A stretch of DNA of 64,000 bases from Multifurca ochricompacta. Lineage: Eukaryota > Basidiomycota > Agaricomycetes > Russulales > Russulaceae. The notes under the pieces were generated by a model that saw only the letters and a list, made by a program, of their open reading frames with translations, made no database searches and had not been told where the DNA came from. Below, piece after piece: positions 21,850-32,420 of the stretch (its first letter is position 1; the number at the start of each line of letters is the position of its first letter). The position numbers and the translations under genes were made by a program. The stretch covers positions 1 to 64,000 of the forward strand of contig WTXG01000209.1 in the NCBI GenBank assembly GCA_022496185.1, given 5' to 3'.

Positions 21850-23560
21850 AGCTCACCCAACTCACCCCCACCGCTGACATCCCTAAAGTGGTAATCCTGT
21901 CACACGACTCACCACTGACATCCCTAAAGTGGTAATCTTGTCACACGACTCAGATTTGTAATAATATTTATTTTAAAAAGGAAGTTATCGTTAAATATTT
22001 ATTTTAAAAAGGAAAATTATTGAAAATATCATTACAAATTAAAGTCATGTGACATGTAGACATTATTTTAAAAAGGAAAGTTATCGATCGTTGATCAATA
22101 AAATATCATTACAAATCAAAGTCATGTGACAGGTAGACAAGGATGTTAAGCATTCTCACTATAGGTTACGGTTGTCCCTCCTCCCGTCCATGCAATGGAC
22201 AATAACACTCCTTCTGCTACAAAAAAATGTTCCAAGGTATGGTGTAAAAATCTTGTAACACTTACTGCACAAGACTTGTGACCACTGCCGAATGCGGGAT
22301 AGGAAAAACAAGAAGGCCCAAAGAGTTCATGAGAATGAGAAAAAGAAGCAAAAGGAATTCAATGGGCGCACAGTAGGTGAAAAAGCCAAGAGGGTGGATG
22401 AAGACACGTCAGGAGATGAAGGAATCTCAAGCAGTCCTTGGGCCGCGTGCAATCTCATAAAGAGCGAGGATGAAATTGATTTTGTGGTAATTAGTAACTT
22501 ACTATGGATATAGATAAGGATTAACAGTATAATCTACAGATATCTGGTAATAGAGAGGAGATATTCGATACCGGAGAGGCAATGTTTGGCTCCCTTCGAA
22601 CGCAATTTAGAACGTACCATGATTTAAAATTTAGAGGAACTTTCACTGTTCCAAATGACCCATTGGTTTCTGATAGAGAGCAGATTGACATGATTGCTAA
22701 GGAAATCTGGAAGGTGACAGGGTATAGATTTTTGTGAGTAGTATCCCCAATGCTATTATTATATGACATTTACAGGATTAGTGTGAAGGATCATAAGCAA
22801 CTGCAAACAGGGCACCAAACGCGTTTTTAGTGCAGCCAGGATGAAGCAAGAAAGAAGAAATCAAATGTTTCCAAAGCACTAAAGGTGCAACATCGTGATA
22901 ACGTCAGAATGAAGCAGTACCCATGCCACAGTCAACTATATATCACTTGCCAAGGAAGCATGCCAGGGGGGATAGGACAATCTCCATTCGACTTGAACAT
23001 CACATGAAGCATGTACATTGCTTTGATGTCACCCTGCCACCTATTGCAATGGACACCTGCTGCAATGGTTGCAAAGGTACAGGCAGCATATCCATCAATA
23101 ACATTGGCACCGATCCACGTGGCTTGGATGCAGACGAGCCAGATTCTGGCATCGCGATCACCTGCAACTGGTTGGATCGTGACACTAGACAGAGTAGCAC
23201 GAGAACGCCAAAGTTCTTATCTAATCATTATTTGATCTTATTCCAACCGATTTGTACTGATATGTCATTGATAACTTTCCTTTTTAAAATAAATATTATT
23301 ACAAATCACAGTCGTGTGGCAATATTACCACTTTAGGGATGTCAGCGCGGGGAGAGTTATCTGATCTTATTCCAACTTATATTTTTTTGATAACTTTCCT
23401 TATTAAAATAGATATTCAATGATAACTTCCTTTTTAAAATAAATATTATTACAAATCTGAGTTGTGTGACAAGATTACCACTTTAGGGATGTCAGTGGTG
23501 AGTCGTGTGACAGGATTACCACTTTAGGGATGTCAGCGGTGGGGGTGAGTAAGGTAACTT
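21850..23560 (+). mobile_element. Mutator-like (MULE) DNA transposon, apparently non-autonomous, 1.7 kb
   Basis: Flanked by a perfect 9-bp duplication TGGAAATCT (21,841-21,849 and 23,561-23,569), the length typical of the Mutator superfamily. Long terminal inverted repeats of about 160-170 bp (21,862-22,020 against 23,395-23,550) contain tandem copies of TGACATCCCTAAAGTGGTAA followed by TGTCACACGACTCA and A/T-rich AAAAAGGAA stretches; a further partial subterminal copy lies at 23,257-23,345. The interior has only remnants of a transposase N-terminal region, no DDE catalytic domain. The paralogous locus at about 9,318-9,345 is the empty site. Confidence 0.85.
22292..23235 (+). pseudogene. MULE transposase N-terminal remnant
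   Basis: Plus-strand fragments in different frames: a lysine-rich start MRDRKNKKAQRVHENEKKKQK (22,292), then FRTYHDLKFRGTFTVPNDPLVSDREQIDMIAKEIWKVTGYRFL (about 22,595-22,735), CSQDEARKKKS (22,834), HRDNVRMKQYPC, ISIRLEHHMKHVHCFDVTLPP (22,980-23,045) and PAAMVAKVQAAYPSITLAPIHVAWMQ (23,055-23,140). The order recalls the zinc-finger-bearing N-terminus of fungal MULE proteins. Stops and frameshifts separate the pieces and the catalytic domain is absent, so no active transposase is encoded. Confidence 0.5.
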
Positions 23561-23569
23561 TGGAAATCT

Positions 23570-23744
23570 CCGTTTTATTTCAGCGATACAAAGTTACCCC
23601 TGGGGCGGCATGAGACATCCCCTCTATGGCTAGTGGCTATAAAGCCTGTGCCAGGTTTTCGAATGGGCCAAAGTCGCGGCCATAAGCTGCCCACAGGAAG
23701 CAAAGCTGAAACTTTCAATTCTATCTTTTTTTTTCTTGTTCTTT
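23570..23744. repeat. 5' spacer of ZF4 unit, right part
   Basis: Continues the spacer interrupted by the MULE: CGATACAAAGTTACCCC, CATCCCCTCTATGGCTAGTGG and a TATA-like GGCTATAAAGCC at about 23,636, leading into the Y4 left edge. No gene. Confidence 0.5.
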
Positions 23745-24786
23745 GAGCGCTCCGAGGCAGGCGGCACTAAAGCATGTGAAATAATGTTGTACAGGGTTCC
23801 AAAGTATAAACATGCAAAACGCGCGCGCTAAAATACTAGTACATGGTTTGTGAGTAAATCTGAGTTCGTTTTTTTAGAAAGGTAAGTGGGAGCGATAAGC
23901 GTGAGAGACTTTTATTTTTATTGCGCCTCAGCTCGATGCTACGCTTTCAAGCGTGTCAGTGTTGAGGGTAGTGTTGGAACTGGTTTGCGCTCTATCACCC
24001 TGTCATTTGTCGGTAGTACTCTCTGACAGGGCCTCCCGGAACTAGAACCAGAGGGCAACACCTCATTTTTATCACCAGCCATGCCACCGACTAGGTCGCT
24101 GCCACTCTCCCGCGAATCCCCACCCTGAGCGGGAATCCGCGGCGAGGCAGCCTTGTTGGCAATCTTGAATTGTGGGCCTTTCTGTGAACCTTTCTTTGAA
24201 CAGGAGGTGGCTATTGCCGGTGCGGGTTGTCGTCGTGCTGGCTCGCCAGTGTTGGTGGTAGTAAGAGAGGTAGTTGAAGGTGCTCAAGGTGACCGGGCCG
24301 TTGCTCTATTCGGCCGTGAGCCTTTCGGGGGGGGAAGTAGTCGGATCGCGATGTTGCATGATGAGATTGTGCTCAAGGATGAGTTGCTTGGTATTGGGAT
24401 TGATGACAATAAAAAGAAAGAAACAAGATTCCAAATTTTTAATTTTCTTATTCCTTTTTTGTTTCTGGTTTATTTTATTATTTTATTTCGATGCTTGCTA
24501 GAGTAATAGTAGTGGAAACAAATGGTGTGGGAAATAAGAGTGAGGCTCTGAGCCATTCGGAGTGGCCGGTTCCTTGAACTTGGACATTCCTTCAATCGAA
24601 GTTCCAGGTTTATGGTAATGGTACAGCACAGCCAAACCAAGTTTTCCCATGGCCATGTACCCGTAATAAGTCCTGCTGAGGGGTTTTTTTTTCTCATTTT
24701 TCAGTGTTCAGTTCCAAGTTTTACTATCGGTTTTCCCCCGTATCTTCATCAATCATGCCTCATGTTTTGTATATGACAGAAAATTT
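23745..24786 (+). pseudogene. Short Y module Y4 (sister of Y2)
   Basis: Left edge CCGAGGCAGGCGGCACTAAAGC, then a minus-strand fragment of the acidic-protein gene (24,265-23,935) joined at about 24,270 to the IML2 3' fragment (IAMLHDEIVLKDELLGIG, about 24,274-24,410) and the tail, which is cut short at TATGACAGAAA (24,784) by the next LINE. A GGGGGGGG run at 24,326 replaces the GGGGAGCG of other copies. Non-functional. Confidence 0.7.
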
Positions 24787-25080
24787 TTGATCAAGTTTAT
24801 TCGCGCTTCAGGGCCGTGCCCAAATCGCGCGGCTACTACAGGGTACATAGTAACTATTGTAAGGAACAGGGCGGAATGAATGTTGGTAGGACAAACGGTG
24901 GAAAACCCCAGAGGGGAAAGCGGTTCAAGTGAGGGTGTGGAAAGAGTAAAAGGGAAAAAGGGACAAAAAAGAGAGGAGAGGACTGGCAAAGAAATTTCCA
25001 CCTAAGACCCTCACCCACTCGGCCTAATCCGGCTCCTGAGGTCGGTCCGACAAAGATGGCCTGGTAAAGGCCGACTGATA
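24787..25080 (-). mobile_element. LINE 3' UTR fragment (sister of 10,549-10,850)
   Basis: Nearly identical to the fragment after Y2, including the same interior end GGTAAAGGCCGACTGATA at 25,063-25,080, but its tail and the adjoining end of Y4 have been lost. Sharing of the same insertion in both positions shows that the segment was duplicated after the LINE had landed. Confidence 0.75.
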
Positions 25081-25700
25081 GGGTTTTTATTTTTATTTTT
25101 TTTTGGAATCGATTTTATTCGCGCTTCAGGGACTGTGCCCAAATCGCGCGGCTACTACCGGGACATAGTAACTACTAGTGAGAACAGGTGTGGAGTGTTG
25201 AAGTTAAATACACCGAGTGAAAAACCCACAAGGGGAAAGGTCTTCGAGTGAGGGAGTGGAGAAGAGAATGAAGGTGGAAAGGGAAAGACTGGTAAAGATA
25301 TTCTTACCCGGAAGACCGCCGATGTCGCCTACTCGGCCTAATCCGGCTCGCGAGGTCGCTCCGTTGAAAACGGCCTTGTGAAGGCCCGTGTGTCTTGGAT
25401 GAACCGTAAGCAAGTCCACGCCAGGCTTGCCGGTTGAAGAGAAGGTGCCACTGGCCCAATCTGAGAGGAATCGCAAGTCCCTACACCTCGCGGTGTACGC
25501 GGTGTACAGGGGGCACTCCAGCAAGACGTCCTGGAAGGTGGCCAGAGTGGTGTCATCACAGGTGCACTGGCGGGCGGAGAGTGGTTTGGTGGGGTCGAAG
25601 CGCTCCGTGTACTCGGGGATGAAAGCATGGCTCGTAGCATGAGGCATGGCCCGTAGAATGAGGCATGGCCCGTAGCAAAGCGCATGGCTGTGCCGACGCA
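25081..25700 (-). mobile_element. LINE insertion, C-terminal region frameshifted (sister of 10,860-11,432)
   Basis: Minus-strand LINE with the ATSHAFIPEYTERFDPTKP, QCTCDDTTLATFQDVLLECPLY and PREPD-stop elements, but an added repeat (GTGTACGC doublet near 25,495) and other indels split them between two frames. It retains the final cysteine of the motif that the sister copy lost. A short tandem duplication (GGCATGGCCCGTAG) lies at 25,640-25,675. Confidence 0.7.
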
Positions 25701-26128
25701 CTGCACTGGATCCTTCGCGTCACGTGTCGCTCAGACGGAGAAAGAAGGGATGACTGCGCAATGGATGAAGGCACAAAAATAAATAAAAATCAACAACATG
25801 CAAACTAGCTCTCTTGTCGGTGGCCAATCCTGTCTGATGTAAGAGCTAGAAAAGCGAGTAGCTCAGTCTTTGGATGGAATAAAAACACTAAATTGCTAGG
25901 TAATACCAAGAAAAGTGAGTAGCTACAACAATGAATCAAAGACAACAAGACAATGTAGCTATGAAGAGAATGATACTGACCTCAGTCTTGCGAATAGAAA
26001 GACTGAGAATACTACTAACTATGCGAATAGTCCACATGGATGTGCATATTGTGTAGAATGTCCTCGATGTGGTCGATCCCGGGCCGCCATCTCCGGTACT
26101 AATATGGCTGCGTGCTGTGGCAACAACG
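25701..26128 (-). mobile_element. Y tail and copia-related LTR remnant before ZF5
   Basis: 25,701-25,836 is Y-module outer tail (TGGATCCTTCGCGTCACG onward). 25,837-26,128 is the longest copia-related LTR remnant, starting TGTAAGAGCTAG, with CTCAGTCTTTGGATGG, a diverged hairpin TCAGTCTTGCGAATAGAAAG and CCGCCATCTCCGGTACT. No coding sequence. Confidence 0.55.
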
Positions 26129-26502
26129 TCCAAACAAATGCTTTGCGCCTACTTCACTCCCCCAACACTGAGTCAGCCACGACCATATCAGAGCGCCTTG
26201 CTTTAGCTGCTACGCGCATTACTTGCGTTACTCTCTCATTATGGCGAATGGGTAGTCTCTGCAAACAACTCTTCCTCCATACTCCCTCCATGCATGAGAC
26301 TGGATTTCCCTGTGAAAGCGCATGGCCTACATCTCTCACTGAACTCGTGCAATAATCCCGCCCTTGTCATCCAAATCATCTCTGTTGGCTACTAGCTACC
26401 TGGGGACAAACCCTACATACTTTTCAACGGTACCCCCACTCGTAGCTGGACTCGACGTGAAGACAGTACGGCTGGTGGCCCAATTTGGACAGGGTCTCGT
26501 CC
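26129..26502. repeat. Conserved 3' flank of ZF5
   Basis: The block found downstream of all zinc-finger genes; no gene. Confidence 0.55.
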
Positions 26503-27430
26503 TCACTTGAAAATAAGGTGGTACAGCGGTCCGTGTTTCTCCCTGACATGCTTTTCATACATATAACGCCTCCCCCCGGGCCACATGAAATCTGGACACA
26601 GGTCACACCGCTCTTTTGGCTTGTGCTTGTCGCTTTTGTGTCGTTTGAGACCCTGCTTCTGCTTGTAACGGGAACCACATGATGAGCACTTAAATAGGTT
26701 CCCAGCAGTTTCGTTCCTCTTTGCGCCTCTATTCTGCGGGAGAGCACCTTTCAGGGAGGGCGGTGTGATACAGACTGGGACGGGTTGGACAGGTCGCTGG
26801 GTGTCGACTGTGAAGTAGTAGTCGTTGAGACCCTGTGGTGGTGCTTTCGGGACAGGGAAATCGTCCGGAAGGATGCCTCCAGTCTCTAGAATCATGAATG
26901 GCTGGAAAGGTGCGTCTGGGATGGGTTGGACAATTCGCTGGGTGTCTACTTCGAAGCCGTAGTCGTTGAGGGCCTGTGATGGTGCTTTCAGGACAGGGAA
27001 ATCGTTCGGAAGGGACCCTCCAGTCTCTAGAACCGCGTCCCCGATAGAGGTCTGATCCTTCGATGAGCACCAGTAAGTTCCATACCAACTTGGAAAAAAA
27101 TATTTTTTGACGTACCTCGTAGAGCTCGAAAAGCTCTATTGAGGGCAGATAACATTGGGGGTCAGAAATCCCAAAATCTCTGAATTCCAACAGTGATCTC
27201 TTCTGCATGTGTTCTTGTATATTATCCTCTGCGGTATATGCGGGTTGGTTGTGTATGGTCGCCTGTAGCAAGTGATTTTATTCGTACGTCCTACTCTCGA
27301 ATTAGTAGGAAATTGAACTCACTTGAACAGCGTTCATATTAGGGATGTCAATGGAAAGCGGATAACGGAAATATTTACGGGTTTCTGGAGCCGCAATCTG
27401 GGAGGTTAGGGAGTGGTGAAGTGTGTTCAT
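26503..27430 (-). CDS. ZF5: two-finger C2H2 zinc-finger protein
   Basis: Model: exon 1 27,430-27,323 (36 codons), exon 2 27,262-27,116 (49 codons), exon 3 27,051-26,503 (183 codons with stop): 267 residues, introns 60 and 64 nt. It is the sister of ZF3 (shared YLPSIELFELYE ending of exon 2 and NPMAL-free spacer), but exon 1 is unbroken and finger 1 has normal spacing (CSSCGSRYKQKQGLKRHKSDKH). Exon 2 has lost two codons (NIQEHMQ for NIPVEEPMQ). Two internal repeats. Confidence 0.75.
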
Positions 27431-28066
27431 CCTGGGGACACATTCCAGCATCACAACTTATAGCTTCTGACGGTGCCTACCTCCCTCGAGGTTGGATGGG
27501 GTGCCATTGGCGCCTTTATGTTCTCGTTGTGGGTATGGAACAAGCATTAGGGTTTTTCTGCAATAGGAAACTGCGAACGCATTCAGACGCACAGTCCAAT
27601 CAAAGTACCGTAAGAGGCACCCTTAGGCCAGCACGGACGGGCACCCCACCATCAGAGGGTACACGCCATGCTTGACGTGCGTGGATCAACGTGGGCCAGA
27701 TCAGATCGGAGGATAACATGTCTCGACTTTTGTTATTATTTCCTGTTATGCAACCAACCGGCAGCATGATGAGTCCGCACATAAGGTATTGGCTAAGATA
27801 CAATCCTTCATAGCCTTATGCACTCTATGGATTTAAGTATCTTTTCTCTGTGTTTTTCACTTTAGTTTTGACCATTCATTATGTCGTATCCAACTACAGC
27901 TGCTGCGCTCAACAGTACTTCCAACTGCCATTAACCCGTACTGATGCTGTCTCAAAATGTATTAAGCGAACGGAAATTTCCTTTTCATTTCAGCGGCCGG
28001 CACAAATCCGCGAGGACCCCGTGTTTATCCTTCTGGTGCCCTAAGGGAGCGAGCGGCATGAGGTAT
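27431..28066. repeat. 5' spacer of ZF5 unit
   Basis: Shared upstream block including the CTCGACTTTTGTTATTATTTCC and GATGAGTCCGCACATAAGG segment common with the ZF3 unit. It ends with GAGCGGCATGAGGTAT (28,051-28,066), the left target duplication of the next LINE. No gene. Confidence 0.6.
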
Positions 28067-28471
28067 TTGCCAACAAGATCCTAGCAGAGGACTTGTTGAA
28101 CTTCATACAACACTCCCGCGCCTTCACTGCGCCGCCTTCTTCCCTTCGACCTCGCGAGCCTGATTGAGTTGAGCAGGTGACATCGGGTAAGTCTTTGTCT
28201 GCAAATTCGCATTCGGTCTTTACCCTACCACATCGCATTCTTTGACACCTCCCTCATTGTCTGCCACTTTCCTTCTCCCAAGCACCCATTTGATACTTTT
28301 ATCTCCACTCTTTAATTAAACCCTTTCCTCCAAGTGAGGTTTTACCCTTTCGCTACTTTTCTCACAAGTAGTTACCGTGTGCTCGCCCTAATAGCTGCTC
28401 TGTACTGTGGTAGCCGCGCGATATGGGACACACCCTGAAGCGCGAATAAATTCGATTTCAAAAAAAAAAAA
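28067..28471 (+). mobile_element. 5'-truncated LINE with 16-bp target duplication
   Basis: 405-bp insertion between perfect copies of GAGCGGCATGAGGTAT (28,051-28,066 and 28,472-28,487). The first 100 nt encode the last ORF2 residues (ILAEDLLNFIQHSRAF ... LRPREPD-stop at about 28,165), then a 3' UTR ends CCTGAAGCGCGAATAAATTCG and a 12-nt poly(A). The 3' UTR (CTTTACCCTACCACATCGC onward) differs from that of the other fragments, so this is a distinct subfamily. Confidence 0.9.
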
Positions 28472-28487
28472 GAGCGGCATGAGGTAT

Positions 28488-30760
28488 GCCATGTGTTGTA
28501 CAAGGTTCCAAAGTACACATCCTTCTTTTCCTCTAACCACCATCATCAAGCTTGAGCCTTGCTCGCTTTGCTGGTTGTTTAGCCTAGAGACTAAGAAATA
28601 CACTGGTTTTTTATGCCCATGGCACACCCTCACCCTTAGTATAACTGGGAGATCGCCGTTGCTGACGGCGCCACCTCCCAAGAACTCGGAATCCTCAGTC
28701 ACCCTGACTTTCAGGGTGGCCCCCAAGACCCCATCCCCGTCTCCTCCGCATCCTCTGGCGACTCTGTCGTCCTCCTCCTCGCTCCTGGGACTCCCCAGGT
28801 TTCCCCTCCCCCACCCTACCAAATTCCCCCCTCTGCTGGTGACCCCGAACTCGCCTACCACGTACCCAACCCACTCGGGGTGCCACCCGATATCCCCCCC
28901 TTCGACTCCCACCGCGTACTTAACAATCCCATGGCCCTCGACCCCCTCGACACTTGGGACCTTCCTGCGCATCTCGACGAGGCTCATGTCGTCGAGTCCC
29001 AGAACAACCTCGCGGCTTTAAGGCAAGCCACAACAAACCTCAGCGAGTCCCTTGCGGTCCACTCGCTCTATTACTGGTCCATGGACCTCAACACGCTTGA
29101 CGACTCCGACCTAGGGTTCGATAGCGACTACGCCACCCGCGCTGCACTCATGGTAGCAGCTATGCTCGGCTGTGGGGCCCATCAACCCACAGAATCCTAC
29201 ATCTCCCGGTCTGGCCTGGCGTCCTTGCCGCGCTGCTCCGGGGCACTCTCCCCCCATATCCACACTCTCACTGGAGAATCTGAAACGCCGTTCATAGACG
29301 CTGTCTCAATCGGCCGCTCCCTCCCCGTCCCCACTACCCCTGCCGAGCACATCTTCATGATGGCTCAAGAACTCGTGGGGCATTTTGCCCCGACTAACAC
29401 CTCTTCCAGGATGGAACATTTCGATACCCTCCTGGCTGCCGCGCGACCTGAGGTCGAGGCCTTGGCCTCAGCCCAGGTTCGCTGCGAGCTCGAAGACGCT
29501 GGGTACCGCCAGCTTTGCCTCGAAGCCGCCTGAGTGCAACTCCGGGAAGAGGCCGAGCGTTAGGCCCTGGCAGACCGCGACCGTCTCGTCAAGGAAACTC
29601 GGCAATCCATCCGAGATGAAATTCGCGTGACCTCACCACCTGGAGGATTACCTACTGGGAGAAGAGATATCAGAGGGCGAAAGAAGTGATAGAGGCCGCT
29701 ATCCGGGTAAGCCTCCCTTCCCAGTCCTCCGCTGACTTAGAGCACACGCCGCGCAAATTTAAGAAGTCTAAGACTTCCGGCGGCCTGTCCCAGGCCCTTC
29801 GGGACGCCATCCCCACCCCCTCACGCCGGGGCTCCCGTGCCCCCTCCCGCATCCACGGCTCCCTCCACTTCTGGACAGTCGGACATGGCTGATTGCTCCC
29901 CCTCCCCGCCACTCCGCGCTCGCAAGAGCAGCATCCTGGATGGCTCCCGTGCACTCCGTGACCCTGCCAACTTCGGCACGGATACGTCTATTCACAAACC
30001 CGAAGAGGACGCCCTCCTCCCCTCCTCTACCCCTGCGCCCCCTCAGCGCCCCCTACCTCCTCCTCCCACCCCGACGACACCGGACGTGCTGGAGGTCATC
30101 TTAAATAAGTTGACCCTCATTACTGACCGGATCGCCGTCCTGGAGGCCAAGGTATGTAACCCTGCCCCCTGCTCTGCTGACCCACAGGTCGCCCCGGCAC
30201 GCTTGGTTGCCCGCACGCTGGGCCCTGCCCCTCCACCCCCACCCCCCGCACGCCGCCCCCGACTGCCCCCGCGGCCCCTGCGCAGCCCGCGCTCGCTATC
30301 TCTGTGGTCACCCCATAGACCATGGCGCAGCAGCTCAAGGCTCTGACATTTGTGCAGGCCGCGACCAAGGCCCAGGGCCACATCATGGTGGGCAAACCTG
30401 CCGCCAGTGCCCCTAAACCCTCTACCTTCCTCGCCCATGCCCCGCAGCGCGCTAACATGACGGAGATGTTGATCCTCCTCCCTGCCCTTCTAGCAGGCAC
30501 CCTTTCCTGCCGCATGGTGCCTGTCCCGGAGCTCACCCTCCAGGCCCGGCAAGCCATCCAGTGTGTTGCCCCCAGTGTGTTGCTCCCTCCACCCCTGCTT
30601 TACTAGGGGGCTGCTGGTCCATTGGACCCAACTGCAGTGAGGGCAACTTCATCCTCACATTCACAGGTGATGTACCGCCTGGCGAATTTTGGTCTGCCAC
30701 ACTCGGCTTCGGGGATCGCCTTGTGCGAGCCCGAGCCCGATTAGAATTTTTGGACGCCCC
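28488..30760 (+). pseudogene. LINE 5' region: first ORF (gag-like), second copy
   Basis: Sister of 13,826-16,062 but better preserved: after a stop at codon 9 of the MPMAHPHP start (28,614), the frame stays open from about 28,650 through ILSHPDFQGG, PPDIPPFDSH, DTWDLPAHLDEAH, SLYYWSMDLNTLDDSDLG and LTGESETPFIDAVSIGR to a stop at 29,533. Later pieces, in shifted frames, include RKFKKSKTSG, AQQLKALTFVQAATKAQGH (30,322) and, beyond the point where the other copy is cut, WSIGPNCSEGNFILTFTGDVPPG (30,620-30,680). The last motif resembles the nucleic-acid binding part of LINE ORF1. No endonuclease or RT follows. Confidence 0.6.
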
Positions 30761-30945
30761 ATGTTGTACACATAAACTTCATAAAAAGGGCTGTAGAATA
30801 GCCCCAAGAATTCATCCTTGCTCTAAAACTCTTGCCCGCGCTACCCCGCTTGACTCTATATTCTCTCTAGCTAGTGGCTATAAAGCCTATGTCACATTTG
30901 TGATGAGCCAAAATCACAGCCACAAAGCTGCAAACAGGAAGCAAA
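30761..30945. mobile_element. Fragment of LTR family K
   Basis: Matches the 3' half of 42,425-42,775: ACATAAACTTCATAAAAAGGGCTGTAGAATAGCCCCAAGAATTCATCC with TATA-like AACTTCATAAAAAGG, then TTGACTCTATATTCTCTC. Joins the Y-C left edge at a second TATA-like GGCTATAAAGCC (about 30,880). No coding sequence. Confidence 0.5.
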
Positions 30946-32365
30946 GTTGAAACTTTCAATTCTATGTTGTTGTTCTTTGAGACCACCAAAAGCAGGTGGC
31001 ACTAAACCATGTGGAATAACCCAACACTGTACAAACCCATAACCTATAATACCTTTCAAAAGAAAAGAGTAACTCCAATCAGGACCGTGTACTTAATTTT
31101 GAGGCTGAGCATCGCAGAGGGGGCTTGCTCGCGTGCATGCGTTGTTGTATAGTATACCAAAGTTGCTATCGTGGTGAAAAAAGACAATCAATCAAACACG
31201 CAAAACGCGCGCGCTAAGATACATGGTAAGCGTGAGAGACAACAGATTTTCATTTTTATTGCGCCTCAGCTCGATGCTGTGCTTTCAACCGTGTCAGTGT
31301 TGAGGGTGGTATTGGAACTGGTTTGCGCTCTATCACCCTGTCATTCGTCGGTAGTACTCTCTGAGGGGACTTCCTGGAACTGGAACCAGAGGGTAACACC
31401 TCATTTTCATCACCGGCCATGTCGCTGCCACCCTCCCGCGAATCCCCACCCTGAGCGGGAATCCGCAGCGGGGCGGCCTTGTCGGTGATCTTGAATTGTG
31501 GGCCTTTCTGTGAAGATATAATGACGGTCGCCGATGAGGGTTGTCGTCGTGCTGGCTCGCCAGTGTCCGTGGTAGTGGGGGTGGACCGTAGACGAACTCG
31601 AGGGCAGCGATGAGGGCGTCAGCGTTTTCTGCTGCGCCGCATTGGTCACTTCTCCACAGCGCAACGCGTTCATGAACTCGCGCACGCGTGCGTTTTCTTC
31701 GCCATCGCCCTCCTCATTTTCACTATCGCTATCGCTATCACCACCCACCAACCGGCCACCTTCGAGCCGGCCCGTGCGCACCGCGCGGCGTAGTGTGCCG
31801 CTCGAGTTGGGCAGCAGGGAGGACCCGAATGAGAGAGAGGTGGACTGAGGAGTAGACGAAACTACTCGCGTGCCGTAGGCTTGAGCGAGTCGCTCAGACT
31901 TAAACTCGGATTGGAAAGGTTTGGGTCGAGGCCCTGCAAGAGTGGCCTCTAGGGGACTTCCTGATTCAGCGGTAAGCGCCTCCGTTTAGCTTGTATGCCA
32001 AGAGGGACAAGAGAAAGAGAAAATGAAGTGTGACACTTGCCTCTTGTTCCCATTCGTCGTCTTCGCCGGCAAGTTTATGGGTATGTGCAGACATGGAGCG
32101 GGCAGCGTCAGCACCGATGGTATTGCGCTTCTCAAAGTAAGCAAGAGCGATCTCTCGCTGGTGCTGCAGTGTGTCAATGTCAAATTCATATTCTGACACG
32201 TGGTCACCTGGAGTCTCGTCCTTTCCTCGTCCTCATCCTCGTCCTCGCTGTCATCATCACTCCAGGAGTATTTGGGCCAGGAGACGCGATCGTATCCGAG
32301 TGGATTTCACCCTCACTATCGTATTTTATTGGGACGGGAGAGGAAGGGTTCGATCTGCTCTCTCT
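30946..32365 (-). pseudogene. Acidic-protein gene, copy C, with Y-module left edge
   Basis: Left edge of Y at 30,946-31,260 (AAGCAGGTGGCACTAAACC, CATGCAAAACGCGCGC variant). The gene then runs on the minus strand: N-part exon about 32,365-32,048 (EYEFDIDTLQHQREIALAYFEKRNTI, LAGEDDEWEQE), intron ending at a TTGCAG acceptor near 31,942, and the C-part to 31,265 (SERLAQAYGTRVV, ENARVREFMNALRCGEVTN). A deletion in the TNAGAAENADAL segment shifts the frame, so the C-terminal 100 residues are not read. Unlike copy B it is not truncated, giving the complete arrangement of the two genes: divergent, with starts about 60 nt apart. Confidence 0.55.
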
Positions 32366-32420
32366 TCTGTCTTTCCCCCTCCTAATCACAGACGACAGGG
32401 CATGGCCTTTTTAATCGCTG

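Noticed and set aside
22923..23336. Complete MULE transposase ORF
   Set aside because: Only N-terminal region motifs, in several frames; no DDE residues or C-terminal domain before the right TIR.
21862..23550. CRISPR-like array suggested by repeated TGACATCCCTAAAGTGGTAA units
   Set aside because: The copies are subterminal repeats of a MULE in inverted orientation with no regular spacers, in a eukaryotic context.
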